Below, in pieces: positions 13,217-26,600 of a stretch of 64,000 nt of DNA; position 1 is the first letter of the stretch, and every line of letters begins with the position of its first letter. Under the pieces are notes generated by a model, which was given only the letters and a program-made list of their open reading frames with translations, ran no database searches and was not told the DNA's origin. The translations under genes were made by a program, and so were the position numbers. The DNA lies in NCBI GenBank assembly GCA_963924555.1, contig OZ004586.1:4050501-4114500 (forward strand), in the 5' to 3' direction. The DNA is from Crambe crambe (lineage: Eukaryota; Porifera; Demospongiae; Poecilosclerida; Crambeidae).

Positions 13217-16200
13217 ATGAATAGGACCAACGCTGGAGAACAGTTCGGCCAGAGAAGGCCGCCACTCTCTGTTACTATCAAGCAGATCCTGGATAGGTAT
13301 CCAGATGGCCAGATATTCAAGGTATTACCAGCTGGCCATTGTCACGTAGGCCAGTATGTAATGTGTAATAGTGGGGAACCCCTAATTTGGGAAGACAATA
13401 GATTCAGTTGTTAGCAGTTGGCAGTTACGTGGTACAAGTACAGAGCCTTCACATTAATTTAAACTTTGCATAGCCTGATCAGGACACAATTTTTCCCCTG
13501 TTCCCAAGAGTATCTGGATTGAGGGGTTCCAGTGGGACGGACAAGTCTGAACCAAGCATTTTCCCCATAGTAGTCCTTTATAACTGAGAACAAGTCTTAT
13601 GTATTTAGAAGTTGACTTTATTCGAAGGTAACACTACCAAATCCAGCATTCAATGTGTACTTACTGTATAGAGAGTGGTAGGAAACTCACAGGCTACCCA
13701 GTAATGGGTCATTGCATGAAGCTTATACAACACTACTAAATAAGCATCTATTAGATATGGTATGCATGGGTGTGAACCATGGCTACCACTGACATGGGAA
13801 ATGAATAGGTGTAACTATAGCTAAAAGCAACAACAGCAACAACAACAACAAAAACAACAAAAACAACAATAAACAAACAAGCAAACTAAATAACCAGGTC
13901 CTATCCTTATTGTGTTCTAGAGATATATCCCTGACACCTCTCTAATCAGGACAAGTTATTCTAATGTATAGAGATGTGTACTTAACCAGGACACCTCTGT
14001 ATAGGAAATGATCCAGAATGCTGATGATGCTGGAGCAACCAAAGTCCAATTCTATGTGGACTGCAGACAGCATGGATCTTCATCCCTGCTTCACCATGGT
14101 CTTTCCCCTTACCAAGGGCCTGCTCTCATCTCAGCCAATGACGCCATGTTCTCTGACGAGGACTGGGAGGGGATACAGAACCTCCAGCAAAGCATCAAGG
14201 CTGAGGATCCCTTCAAAGTGGGAAGATTTGGAATTGGCTTCAACTCTGTCTACCATCTCACTGGTGAGGCATGCCAACAGTTATAGATTACAAAAGCTTG
14301 ATTGGAGTGATGAATTCACACAAGTTCCAGCAGGGATAAGCTGGCTCCATTGTGTATAGAGAGTTGTTGTTTAAAAAAAAAAAAAACTCAGTTATTTAGA
14401 GAGAATGAATTCACAGAAGTGAGTGAACTGGCTCTATAGTGGCTCGTAGAAATTCCATGAATCATAGTACCCATACTTGCAGGCAGGTTATAGTACCTAT
14501 ACTTGCGGGCAGGTTATAGTACCTATACTTGGACAGGTCACTTGTGGTCTATCATTCATAGACCAATGAATAATCTTATTGGATATCTCAGGTCATGAAT
14601 AGTAACTCTAGCAACGTGTGTGCACATGGTACACTACATATTTCTAGAGCACTTCTATAGCTATTGTGAGTAATTCTGAACACAACACTATATACATTTC
14701 CCATCATTAAGGAGCTGGCCTTAAGGGTGGCAGTCGGCATTAAAAAAAAATCTTAGGTCTCAAAAGAGAGCTCTCTTAGAGAGCTTCTACTTTATACCCC
14801 CTCTCTATATGAAAGAGTCAGGCTTGTTAAACATATATACCACAATCATACTTAGGAGGCCTTTGATTGTGTTCCTATTGTAGGTTCTATGGGGAGATGT
14901 TGAAAAAAATATGAAGGTACATAGATGTTGAAAAAGTGATTTTTCAACATGTACATTCGAAGTGATTTTTTAACATGTACCTTCATAATTATTTTTGAAA
15001 CCATACCCCCCCCCCCCCCCCCCCCCCCCCCATTTTATAATGAACCGTCTTCCTTGTATGGAATAGTTTGCTTAGCGAGCATGATTTGGGGTAACGTTGT
15101 GGTATATAATAAAAAACAGTCTAATAGAGCATACTGAAAGTTTATAAAATTTTTAATATGAGCTAATAAAATTCCTGTTATTGATAACCCCATACTCAAG
15201 CATAGAGATAACAATTAGAACGTGGGTGCCGAGTGCGAGGGTCATTTATGATCCAAAAAACCCATGGCATTTGAAGAGGAGTGGCATTGGAATAGTGAAG
15301 AACTGGTGGTCTGAGTATGCCCAGATCCTACAAAGTTATGAAAAACAAAAAATAATAACAAAGAATGGAAGTATACGTAGTTAGTAGAAAGTAGTAATAG
15401 TGGAACTTAATTCCAATAAAGGACACTACCCATGTTCTAAATATTTCATATCTAGCTAAGGTGAGTATAGACTATACTAGGTACAGTTAAGTAACTTTAC
15501 CTTGACGCTTTAGTGGCTGCGCTTTCTTGTCTCCATGGAGTTAAATGTTGTTTCCATGGACAATGGGCAATATGACTCATAATACCCATTGTTCATGACG
15601 ACGGGCATTATGGCTTATAAACCACACTGATCTCGCCCACGCATGGGATATAAATGAGGTTTGAAGAGTATATTCATAAATCTGGAGGAGGTTATGGTGG
15701 GGAAGTAATAAAGAAAAGCAATCAATATTAGTTGTGTACTGGATCCTAGCTAGTTTATTAAGGGTTCTCCTGAAAAGAGTGACAGACTGGCAAGCCACTA
15801 AGGATTGAGGGCTGCATCCTTGACATTCACCTCCTTTGCTTGTAGAATGACTAGGCCTGGCCCTTTATTAAAGCTAAGAAGCCTACCCCCTTATTTGTAG
15901 CGTGGCTTTGACTGAGCCTGCATGGCTAGCTCTTTAAGAATCTGATCATTAGGAGTATAATCGCATACACAGCCTAGTGGCAAATCTCTATGCCAGCATT
16001 CTCTTGTGTTTTGATAGCTGTGCTGTGTATTCATTAGCCTGCCAAAAATATGCAACATTCATAACATGGGTAATGGGTGTAATGCATGAGGGGTATGATG
16101 TTAGAAGGGACAGCACCATGGGGGTTACTCCAACCACAATAATGTCACAACCAGAGGAACCCTTTGATCTTGGCCTGGGTCAGCCATTGTCATGTGTATC

Positions 16201-17633
16201 AAATTATAAACTGTATAGACTCAATGCTTATACACACAACGACCATTCTTAGGCCAACTTATATTAATTTTGCTTATTCAAGGTAAAGTATCATGCTTAT
16301 TTCTTGCCTGGTACTACTTGGCAGCCAAAGGCTCTTATTCATAGAGACAAGAATAGGCCACACACAAAACAAACATACTCTGTAGTGATACACCATTAGT
16401 ATAAATATTGACCGGTATTTCCGTATAGCAGGTGGACTTTATGATTTCTACAGAATTTATCTATTATGGTTCACACTTAAATGCACGAAAAGTGTACCCC
16501 ACAAAAATTATGTGCTATACTGTGAACAGAAAATTTAGCAAGTGTGTGGCTGGCCTTGGCAGACAGTGCTGGTTACTTGGTATCAGAGAGTGCGGTAGCA
16601 CTCTCTATGTAGGGATGACTCGGACGGCCGCGCGCGCCGCCTATAGACTAATACAAAAGTGAAATTCCAGTTCCCCCACTTAGACCTAACAAAAGCTACT
16701 GTGAATGATTATCCAGCCTACTAGAGCCTACTACAATGTGCAGACCAAGTTTCAGGACCAGGGAGCTTACCGTTTCAGAAATACGGCAAGCAGGTAAATC
16801 GCTATATTCTTCTTCTTCTCTATTATTATTATTATTCTTCTTCTTATTATTCTTCTTAGACAACCATATCTCTCGAACCACTCAAGCTACAGCTATGATT
16901 TCTGGACAAATCCACTCCAAATTCTACGAACTACGATCTTTTCTACTCGTTGATCCTCGAAAGAGTCGATGAAAAAGGAGACACTAAGGAGCACAGCACT
17001 TGACTAATTCAATTAGGAAGCCATCTTTTCTATAATACGCATGCGCATGTATTTGATATCCAATTATTCGAAATTATAATATTATTCAGCTGCCTCTAGC
17101 TAGCTAGCTAGGTATAGGTATATGTAGCTAGAATAATGATGATGATGATGATAGACTACTGTATCGACTCGGGGATTTAGATTCAACAAGGTAGACTCTA
17201 TTTCAGCATCTTCTACCTCCACCTTGACTCGTTGATAGTGATTGGGCTGGTATGCTATTGGAGAACTATTCTTCTTTCATCTGTCCCTGCATACACATAG
17301 AAGAATGAACTCTATACATAGCTAAAACCATAAAAGAGAGGAAAAAAAGACCAGGAACAAGTAAGGGAAAAAGCATTTCGTGAAATGAAAAAAGATGTAG
17401 GGATGACCACTGCACAAAAAAGTAAAGAAACAAGAAGGATGGAATCTTTGTTCTGTATATCCAGCCAACAATCCCTACATGTACGTACATTACTAAGGGA
17501 TGTTCAGTTTAATGCAGACAACAATTCAGACATAAAAGTACACTGGTTGGTTGTGCAAAACAAAACAAAACGCATAGAGCTACCTCTTGTCACCTCACTC
17601 AGACTCTCTCACATGTGCCATTCCCTAGTACGT

Positions 17634-17668
<35 letters not shown>

Positions 17669-20600
17669 GTGCGTGCGTGTGTGTGGTGTGTGTGTGGGTG
17701 GGTGGGGGGGAGGAGGATTGCTCATTATCCCTGCATTAGTTTAGTATTTCTTTCATGTAGTATTACTAGCAAGCTTGTTAGTCTTTCAATGTCTCTTAGC
17801 TATTACATTGTAGCTATCATGTCATGAATTTTTTATGATGGTTGTGTTTTGGAGATGCACAAAGTCAGTTTTCATGCCCATCATTGCTAGCCTTGATTGC
17901 TATTTGACATGTTCAATGCTTCTCTAAGTGTTCTTGACTGGGGCAAGCTATAGTTACTCATTGTCTTCTTTCAATGACTTGCTAACTTTCACTACGATAG
18001 TTTGACTAAGTTCCAGGCATCTGAAAGTTAAGAAATGTCTGAACCTAGGAAGTAAGTGATGACATTTCATTTATGTGTGTGGTTTAAACTTTGAACTCGA
18101 AACCGTCATAGTCTGGTGTTTGGTAAAGGGTCAGCTACGCCAGACTATCACATACACCTATGTACATATCCTTCAACCTGGCACAGTGTCTCAGCACTCT
18201 GATGCTAACACTACTTACAAAAATATTTTCATGACACTGATAGTCTAGGGTAAGTTGTTCTAGGAATTCAGAATTCAGATAAGGTGGCTTGAACTTGTGG
18301 GATTACCTATTGTATTCACTTAAAAGGCTTCACACACAGACTCGGTGTTCTTCTGAATTGATTAATTTCATCTGTGTGGTGGTGTTTACTGTGAATCATT
18401 ACACAAGAACAAGTTCAAAATATTTTTTTCTGGATTACCTACGTACCCCTTAACTGATGTCGCAGACTGGGACGCAGAGAACTTATAGTTAAGTCAATTT
18501 TAATAGAGAAAACTCAGCAACTCGCAGGACTCTTCGGTCCAACACAAAAAACTACTTAAATACATCAATAACACATGAATGTACAAAGTAATGATTTAAC
18601 ACACTATACAGAGAGGGGAGAAATAACACGCATAAACATGAAGGGTGAGTTTGACAAATATGACAGAAAAGAATAACACTTAACTACTTAGACACTGATC
18701 ACTTGGATCATTTATCTGCGCATGCGTACAAGTCAGGTACTATTTTCTATGTATAGTTGAAATTTTTAAGTTGAGGCCTCTGGCAGGCATAATCCTTTGT
18801 AATTTTTGCACTTTTATTTACCAGATGTTCCCACTATCATTAGTGGTAGCAAAGTTGCTTATCTTGAACCTCAAGAAGAATTATGGAAAGGAGAGTCAGG
18901 AAGATCTTACCAGTTATCTGAAGTAGCTGGTACTGAACACCTTACACCATTTTACGGCATAGCTGGTTTCAGTCCTATGATTGCCAGCTACAATCAAACT
19001 TTGTTTCGTTTTCCTCTGCGCAACGCAGTGTCCAAATTATCGAAGAATATCTACTCCATCGAGAAAGTTAAGGAGCTTATAAATGCACTGAAATCTGAAG
19101 CAAAGCTTCTACTACTGTTTCTTCGTTCCATAACAACAATTGAAATTTATAACATAAATGTACATGGGCAGCAAACTCTCTCCTTTCAGGTCAAGGTTTC
19201 CTATGCTTTTATGGACGAACTTACCAGGAAACGAAGATCACTTCTGGATGATCTCAGACGTATACACATTAAGTGTCAGTATAATTTCTCCAACATAATC
19301 AAATTTACTGCCAAATTTGATGTCAGTGTGTACGATGCCAGCACTAGACAGACCCTTACCAGCCACTGGCTTGTGGCCAATCAAGTTGGTTCCTCAAATT
19401 CTACTGTTAGAGAAGCATCTGTCAAGCAGAAAGTTTTCCCTTGGGTTGGAACAGCCTTGGAATTGGATAACCCTGGTAGTGGCAGGATATTTTGTTTCCT
19501 TCCAATGCCCATAGAGGCTGCTTCTGATCTTCCTGTTCATGTCAATGGGACATTTGGGTTAACTGACGACCGTAGGAGTCTGAAGTGGCCTGGTGTGGAG
19601 AGGAGAAACGATCCCACGGCAGATTGGAACAAGCTCCTTGTAAAGGAAGTCATACCATCCTGTTATGTCGATCTCTTGCTTGAAGCTAAGAATCATCTTA
19701 GCATGCATGACAGTAGCATCTTCTACAAAGCTTGGCCTGAAGTCAATAGGCTCAGAGGATCACACTGGGGAGATGTTTTAACTTCACTATTTCAAACTCT
19801 ACTGAGAAACAGTGTGATCTGGTCTGCACCACTTAGGCAATCAGGTGAGTGGGTTTTACCAACCAATGCTGTCTACGTCCCCAAGTCACAAAGATTGATA
19901 TCGATTGTTGAACGCACCCTTACCTCTTGTGGTGTGAAGCTAGCAGATGTTCCCACATGTGTATGGGATGCTTTCTCTTATGTGAGAACCTCTGTGACTT
20001 CAGTTAGTCCAAAGTTAGTACGTGATAAACTCTGTGCATATCCAAATAGCTACACATCTATTGATGCTGTAGGAAAGTGTGAGCTGCTGAAATACTGTCT
20101 TTCTGATGGCATTTCTAACTACAATGAATTGGCCAATTTACAACTACTCCCACTAGCCAATGGCACTTTTGCTGCCTTTCTGACTAGCAGTTATTTTTTT
20201 AGTCCACCCATATACCTATGCACACCAGAATGCCCAAGGTATTTACTCCCTAATCTTGATTCAAAACTTGTTGATGTTTCAAGTGATCCAACTTTGCAAC
20301 ATCTCCTAACACAAGTTGCCAATTCTAACCATACACAGCTCAAATTGTTAAATGTGGCCACTGTGGCTTCCCTGTTGGATGAAGCCATGCCTTCACAGTG
20401 GAGTAGTAGGATGGAAGTAGTTTCATTTACAAGCTCGCAGTTTCCAGTTGATTGGTTCAAGAAGTTCTGGGATTGGGTACAAAACAAGAATCTGGGAAGT
20501 TTTCAAGGCAAGTTCATTGTCCCAATTGAAGTTCCTGGCTATCATCCAATAGCGAAATTCAATGTTGCCAAATTATCCAATCAAAACCTCCTCTACTTTT

Positions 20601-23600
20601 CATCCCACGTTTCTCTCAGTAATGAGATGATCACCATATTGAACAAGTTCAGCATTCTCTATGTCAAACAGAGCAGCTTTCCTTACCTCATACACAGGCA
20701 GATATCACAATACCTCACACCTTTTACCCCTGAGAGTCTGCTGCAAGCTATATCCAAGAATAGCTATTATAATAGTGTTTCACTGACTCCACAAGAAGCA
20801 ACCACTTTAAAAACACAATTCTATAATATGCCAGGTATTCGGAACTACCAGCATATTATTATGAACTTAAAAATGTTCACTACTTCTTCAAATACTTCAG
20901 GAAGGCTTTGCTCCGTATCTGAAGCTTCTTCTCAGTCAATTCTTAAAACAGCTTTATCTGAACCTTCCAATCCAGTAGTTGACATCTCTGTCTTCCCTCC
21001 ATCGTTAGTTTTACTCTCCAGCAGTGATTACTATCAAAATGAATTGCTAAGGAAACTTTTTATCCAGGCACAAAATGATGTTAACTTCTTAACAGGCTAC
21101 ATCTTCCCTTACATTCAGAATGGCACTATTACTGGGGATGATGTCGACAAAATCATGACTCGAGTGCTGGATGCTTATCAATCATTACAGTTCAAAAATT
21201 ACGGCATAACTAACTACATACAGCAACTGAGATTTGTCAAGATAGCATCAGGTCTCAGGAAATGTCCAAATGAACTGTATGATCCAAATGATGTCACCAG
21301 TCAGATATACTTAGGTGAAGATGTCTTTCCACGTGCACCATATGACAAATACTTAAACATACTTAGATCTTGTGGCATGAAAACATCAGTCAGCCCTCAG
21401 GAAGTTCTTGATGTCATATACAGCATAAGCACAGGATCGAGTAGCCATCCACAACAAGTCAATTCAACCAAACTTAATCGTGCTAAGGCCATCTTGAAGT
21501 ACATTGGAAATAGAAGTTTCACAAGCCAAACCTCAGGCAGCTTTACTCTCAACAGAAGCATTCACAGAGGTTACCTTCCTTTCAATACTGCTGTGCAATT
21601 GCTCTCTTGCAACAGGAGTTGGCTTCCTGTTCTCTCCAAACGACCTAGAAATTACCCCAGTTCTCTACCCTGGAGAGGAGATGGCTGTACATCACATTTC
21701 ATTGCTCTGAATGGCTCTGCTTGTGTGTCTTGTTCGAGTTCACCTTCTCTTCCCTTACTGTATGGTTCACAAGTGTATTTCATTGCTCCAGATGTAGATG
21801 GCGTGGATGCCAATGTTTCTGCTCTTCTGGGCTCTGAAGAACCCACAACACATCTTGTCCCACACTTCACTCAAGTAATAGCCTATATGAATTCCATCTC
21901 ATCTGACCAAATGATATCAATTGTTCACAACATTTACTCAAAAATGTTACAGCTGGTGAACCAGGGTTCAAAAGGTCAACTCAATGGTCTTAGATCCATG
22001 AATGATTGGATATACATAAAGAAATATGGCAGATTTGTTGGTGTGAATGCCATAGCATTGCAGCAGAATCCAGGGTTCCGTCATAGTGTAGAACCTTATT
22101 TGCATATACTCCCAGACAGCATCTCCAGTTTTTCTACTCTATTCACTTCATTTGGCATGAATAGGACTCTTTCTGACACACAAATTATATCCATATTGAG
22201 TGTTATCAAGAAAGAGATTACTAGTAATCCTAGTTCTGTAAATCCTGGAGAAGCATGGAGCACAGTTATGGCCATTCTCAACTGGTTAACGAATAATGGA
22301 ACAGAGGAAACATCTCACGATTCTATTCTTGTTCCAGCTGAATCTGAATCAAGATATCCAGATTTGAGACAAGCAAGTGAGCTGATTTACACGGATAACG
22401 ACTTTTTCAAGGATTTGGACTTTGCCATGTCATCCATTGACTCAGATAAACCACAATTTTTTGTCCACGATCGTATCAGTTCCAGCCTGGCTAAATGTCT
22501 TCAAATCAGGTCCCTCAGTGAAGAATTTGACATTGCTGAGGATACTATCGGAGATGCTGGTCAACAAGAGCCTTTGATTGTGCGACTGAAAAACATTTTA
22601 CGAGATTACAAGGATGGCTTGACAATAGTCAAGGAGCTGATTCAAAATGCTGATGATGCAGAAGCCACTGAAATCAATATTTGCTTTGATGCTCGGACTC
22701 ATGATATCAATCGTAAGAAGCTATTCTTTCCAGACATGGTTGAGTCACATGGTCCAGCTTTGGTAGTCCACAATAACACCACATTCAGTGATGAGGACTT
22801 TGATAATATCCAGAAGTTAGCAGGTGCTACTAAACAGGAAAAGCACTTGAAAATTGGGAAATTTGGCATAGGGTTCTGTTCAGTCTATCATATCACTGAT
22901 GTGCCTTCCTTTATTAGTCGAGATAGACTGTACATATTCGATCCAACACTTAAACATCTTAGCACTGCGGTTAAAAATCGAGCACAACCAGGACAAAGGG
23001 TAAAATATTTGTCCAGAATCATCAAGAAATCTCAGCAGCTTCAGCCATATGCTGGACTCTTTGGGTTTGATTGCAATAGTCAATATGGTGGTACAATATT
23101 CCGACTACCTTTTCGAACTTCAGTGAGTGAACTTAGTAGTACTTGCTACTCCCAAGCAGCAATATGGGAGCTCATTCAATCCATCCAACAATGTGGTGAT
23201 AAACTTTTACTGTTTCTGCAGCATATAAAGCGCATCACTGTCCAAAAGATTGAAACTGGTCAGACCAAACCTACACTTCTCTACAAAATCTGTAAAACAA
23301 CTCCACAATTTCCGATCACTCTCAACTGTGCTTCAGTCATTTGTGTGGAATCAACTCGAGTCAGAGAGAGGAAAAGGTCGAGCAATAACTGGCTGGTTTC
23401 AAAGCATGAGTCCCTTTATGGAAGGAAGAGTGGAATAGCTCATGTAGCATGCATGTTAAACACCATTGGAGGAGGCAGGAGCTCTTATAATGCAGATACT
23501 GACATTCAAGGAGAAATCTTTTGTTTCCTCCCTCTCTCACAGACCACTGGCCTTCCCGTCCATGTGAGCTGTAACTTTGCTGTCATTAATAACCGGCGAG

Positions 23601-26600
23601 GAATATGGACTTCTGACGAATCCACTTCACGATCTGGTACTGAGGTTCTGTGGAATATTTTTTTGATGACAAAGTTAATCCCTCAGGCTTATGTTGGACT
23701 TCTCAGTAACCTTCAAAGATTGCATGAGAACAATATGCTACAAAATTACATATTTTATTCTTTATGGCCACTGAAGTCTGAACTTCAACAGAAAAATCCA
23801 TGGGAACACTGTCTCAATGCATTTTATAAAATCTTAGCATCACAAAAGTTATTTCACTCTGAGTCGATCAAAAAGTGGTTGACTGTTCAGCAAAGTAAAT
23901 TCCTTGAATCGAACATCCTTTGCCAGTCTGGTACACCATCTTGTGTGTTTGATGTCGTACATCAACTGTCTCTTCCTATAGTGGACTTGCCCTCTTCATA
24001 TAGATCTCAACTTAATCTTAAAGGACTCACTATTACTGAGGAAGTTTTCACACGTTTGTTTTTTGATAACTTACCAATACTTGCTTGCATCAAAAGTAGC
24101 AGGAATGAAGTTGTATGCTACATGCTTGAAATTTATGTTTCACAACGTGATAGGCAATCAACTATAAGTAGGCTACTCAAGCAGTATTTTGATAGCCATG
24201 CTTGCATCCCATGTGGTAAAGCTGGAGATGTGCTCAGGAAATGTACTGAAGTGATTCATCCAAGTGCCTCTTTTGCTAGTTTATTTGATGAGTCTGAAAA
24301 CAGGTTTCCTCTTGGGGTACTTGTCACTAGACACCTAGCTAGCACAGCTATGCAATGCTTGGGAATGATGTACCAATCCATATCTTGGACTCTTGTGTTG
24401 GAAAGAGCCAGAACTGTAGCAACTCTCATTGAAGTTGATCGTCTGAAAGCACTCAATCGTGTGAAGCTCATTCTCGAGACGATATCTGATCCCACTCGCA
24501 TGTCAGGTAATCCATCGAGTGGTAGTGCCACAATAGACAAGATTCCCTTTCTCCCTGTCATGAAAAAACCCAACGAATACCCACTTCAATGGTATGGAGA
24601 TAAGCACCAGTTGCTGTGTGGGAATCAGTTAATGCTATCTGGAGCATTTTCGTATATCCCAGATTTGACCAATATGAGAATAGCAGGATCTCAAGTTGCA
24701 TTTATCAATGAAGCCCTACCAAAAGATGGTGGGTGTGGCTTTATAAAAGGAGGAATGAGAGGATTATTGCATCTGAGATCTTCTCCTACTTGTGATGAAG
24801 TGATAGCACACTTGAAGATGGTAATTGACTCGTCGTCTACAATTGACTCCCAGTGGATCAATTATACTTGTTCTGAGATTTATGCTTTCATAGAATCAGC
24901 CCTCATAAAATCAGGTGATTCTGGACTTAATTTGCATGGATTGGAATGTATTCCATGTATCTGGAATGGGCAGAAATTTTTAAGCTTTGACACAGTTGCT
25001 TTAGATTGGAAGTTGAAGGAAGGTCCATACTTATATGTGGTACCACCATCTATAGCATCAAAACAAAAGCTGCTATCAACTCTGAAGGTAAAGAAAGAGT
25101 TCTCCCATCATGATGCCCAGAAAGCTTTGGGAAAGATGAAAGCAGATTTCAGAGATAAACCTGTTACTGAATCATGTAAAAATCTCATAATTGAGTTGAT
25201 ACCAATCTTTCAGAAAGTGGAGTCTCCTCAAGAGAAGTTCAGAGGTTTCAGTGTATATCTACCGAATAGGAAGCTTGTCCTTCAGAAGGCAATCGATTTA
25301 GCATACAATGATGCCCCATGGGCTGCCTCTGATGATGAATATGACTATGTACATGAAATGTTCCCTCGAAATCTTGCTGAAGAATTGGGTGTGAGACTGG
25401 TAAGATCTAGGATGCTTGACCAGTTTGTGTCCAAGAAAGATACATACTTTGAAGGAGTTGAATTCGGTCAGCATGAAAAACTTACCAGGAGAATTCAGAA
25501 CATTATCAGAGACTATCCCTTTGATATTACCATTCTCAAAGAATTACTACAAAATGCTGATGATGCAAAAGCTAAAAAGATGTACTTCGTTCTCGACAAA
25601 CGTACCCATGGCACAAATAGCGTGATATCTCGAGGTTGGTGTGAACTACAAGGACCAGCTCTTTTGGTTTGGAATGACAGCACATTCACTGAAAAAGATC
25701 TGAAAGGCATTCAAGAACTGGGCCTTGGTAGCAAACGTTCAGATGCAGAAACAATTGGTCAGTATGGTATCGGTTTCAATGTGGTATACCATCTCACTGA
25801 CTGCCCAAGTTTGATAACAGGTGGTGAAACACTTTGCATCATGGACCCTCATTGCAAGTACATCAAAGAAGCTGATCAACTGCATCCTGGGAGAAGATAT
25901 GATGACTTGCATAAAGGTTTTTGGAAGAAATTCCCGGATATGAGTTCAGCTTATCTTCAAACTGGCTTAGATGATGTCCCACCTGAAATTTTAAATGGTT
26001 CTCTTTTTCGGTTTCCTATACGTCATTCCCTTGACATGATTAAGTCTTCTCGAATTGTGGATCATCAGGATCGAAAGTCTTCACAACCTCTCACTGCTAA
26101 GGATCTGTATGATCTCATGCATAAGTGGATGCCTCAAATGAAACAGGCCATGTTTTTTCTTAATAACGTGAAAGAAATCAAATTTATGGTGATAGAGGAA
26201 GAGGGCATCAAGTTGGACACAAAGTTCCACTTTAAAACCGAGATTCCACAATCAGCTGCTTTCAAAGACGAATCACAAAAGTTTCATGAAACTCTTTCAG
26301 CTTTCAAGAATGAAAAGAATTGTAAGACTCTTGTTATTCGTTATCCTCTGACAGTAACTGACATCAACTGTCAAGAAGATGGAGGTAAAGATGTACAGGA
26401 AAAATGGCTGGTTCAGCAAGGTGTTGGTGACATCAACAATGAGTCTCAAATGTGGCAGTATGTGAGAACAGTTAAGCCAAGACATGGAATTGCTGCACCT
26501 TTGAGCCTACCTCGTAGTACTACATCCGGAATTGCTGCACCTTTGAGTTTACTACCTTCTAATACTGAGGGACAGCTATTTTGCTTCTTGCCACTTCCTG

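Larger units (their letters stand above)
14264..18824 (+). other. Intron 2 of gene B (4.56 kb)
   Basis: A phase-1 intron with GTGAGG donor and TTTATTTACCAG acceptor, inside the SIRPT1 ATPase motif (HLT|DVP). The gene C counterpart is 1.71 kb. It holds a 26-bp tandem repeat, a C homopolymer, a hairpin element terminus shared with gene C, TTC/TTA and CT/GT microsatellites, and no supported gene. Confidence 0.85.

Noticed and set aside
15977-16252. 91-codon open frame in gene B intron 2
   Set aside because: No recognisable domain, no partner exon and no counterpart in gene C intron 2.
18806-18824. ATG at 18806 as the start of a separate large gene
   Set aside because: It lies in the pyrimidine tract before the acceptor CAG at 18822-18824. 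The real exon joins upstream ATPase exons to give HLTDVP as in sacsin.
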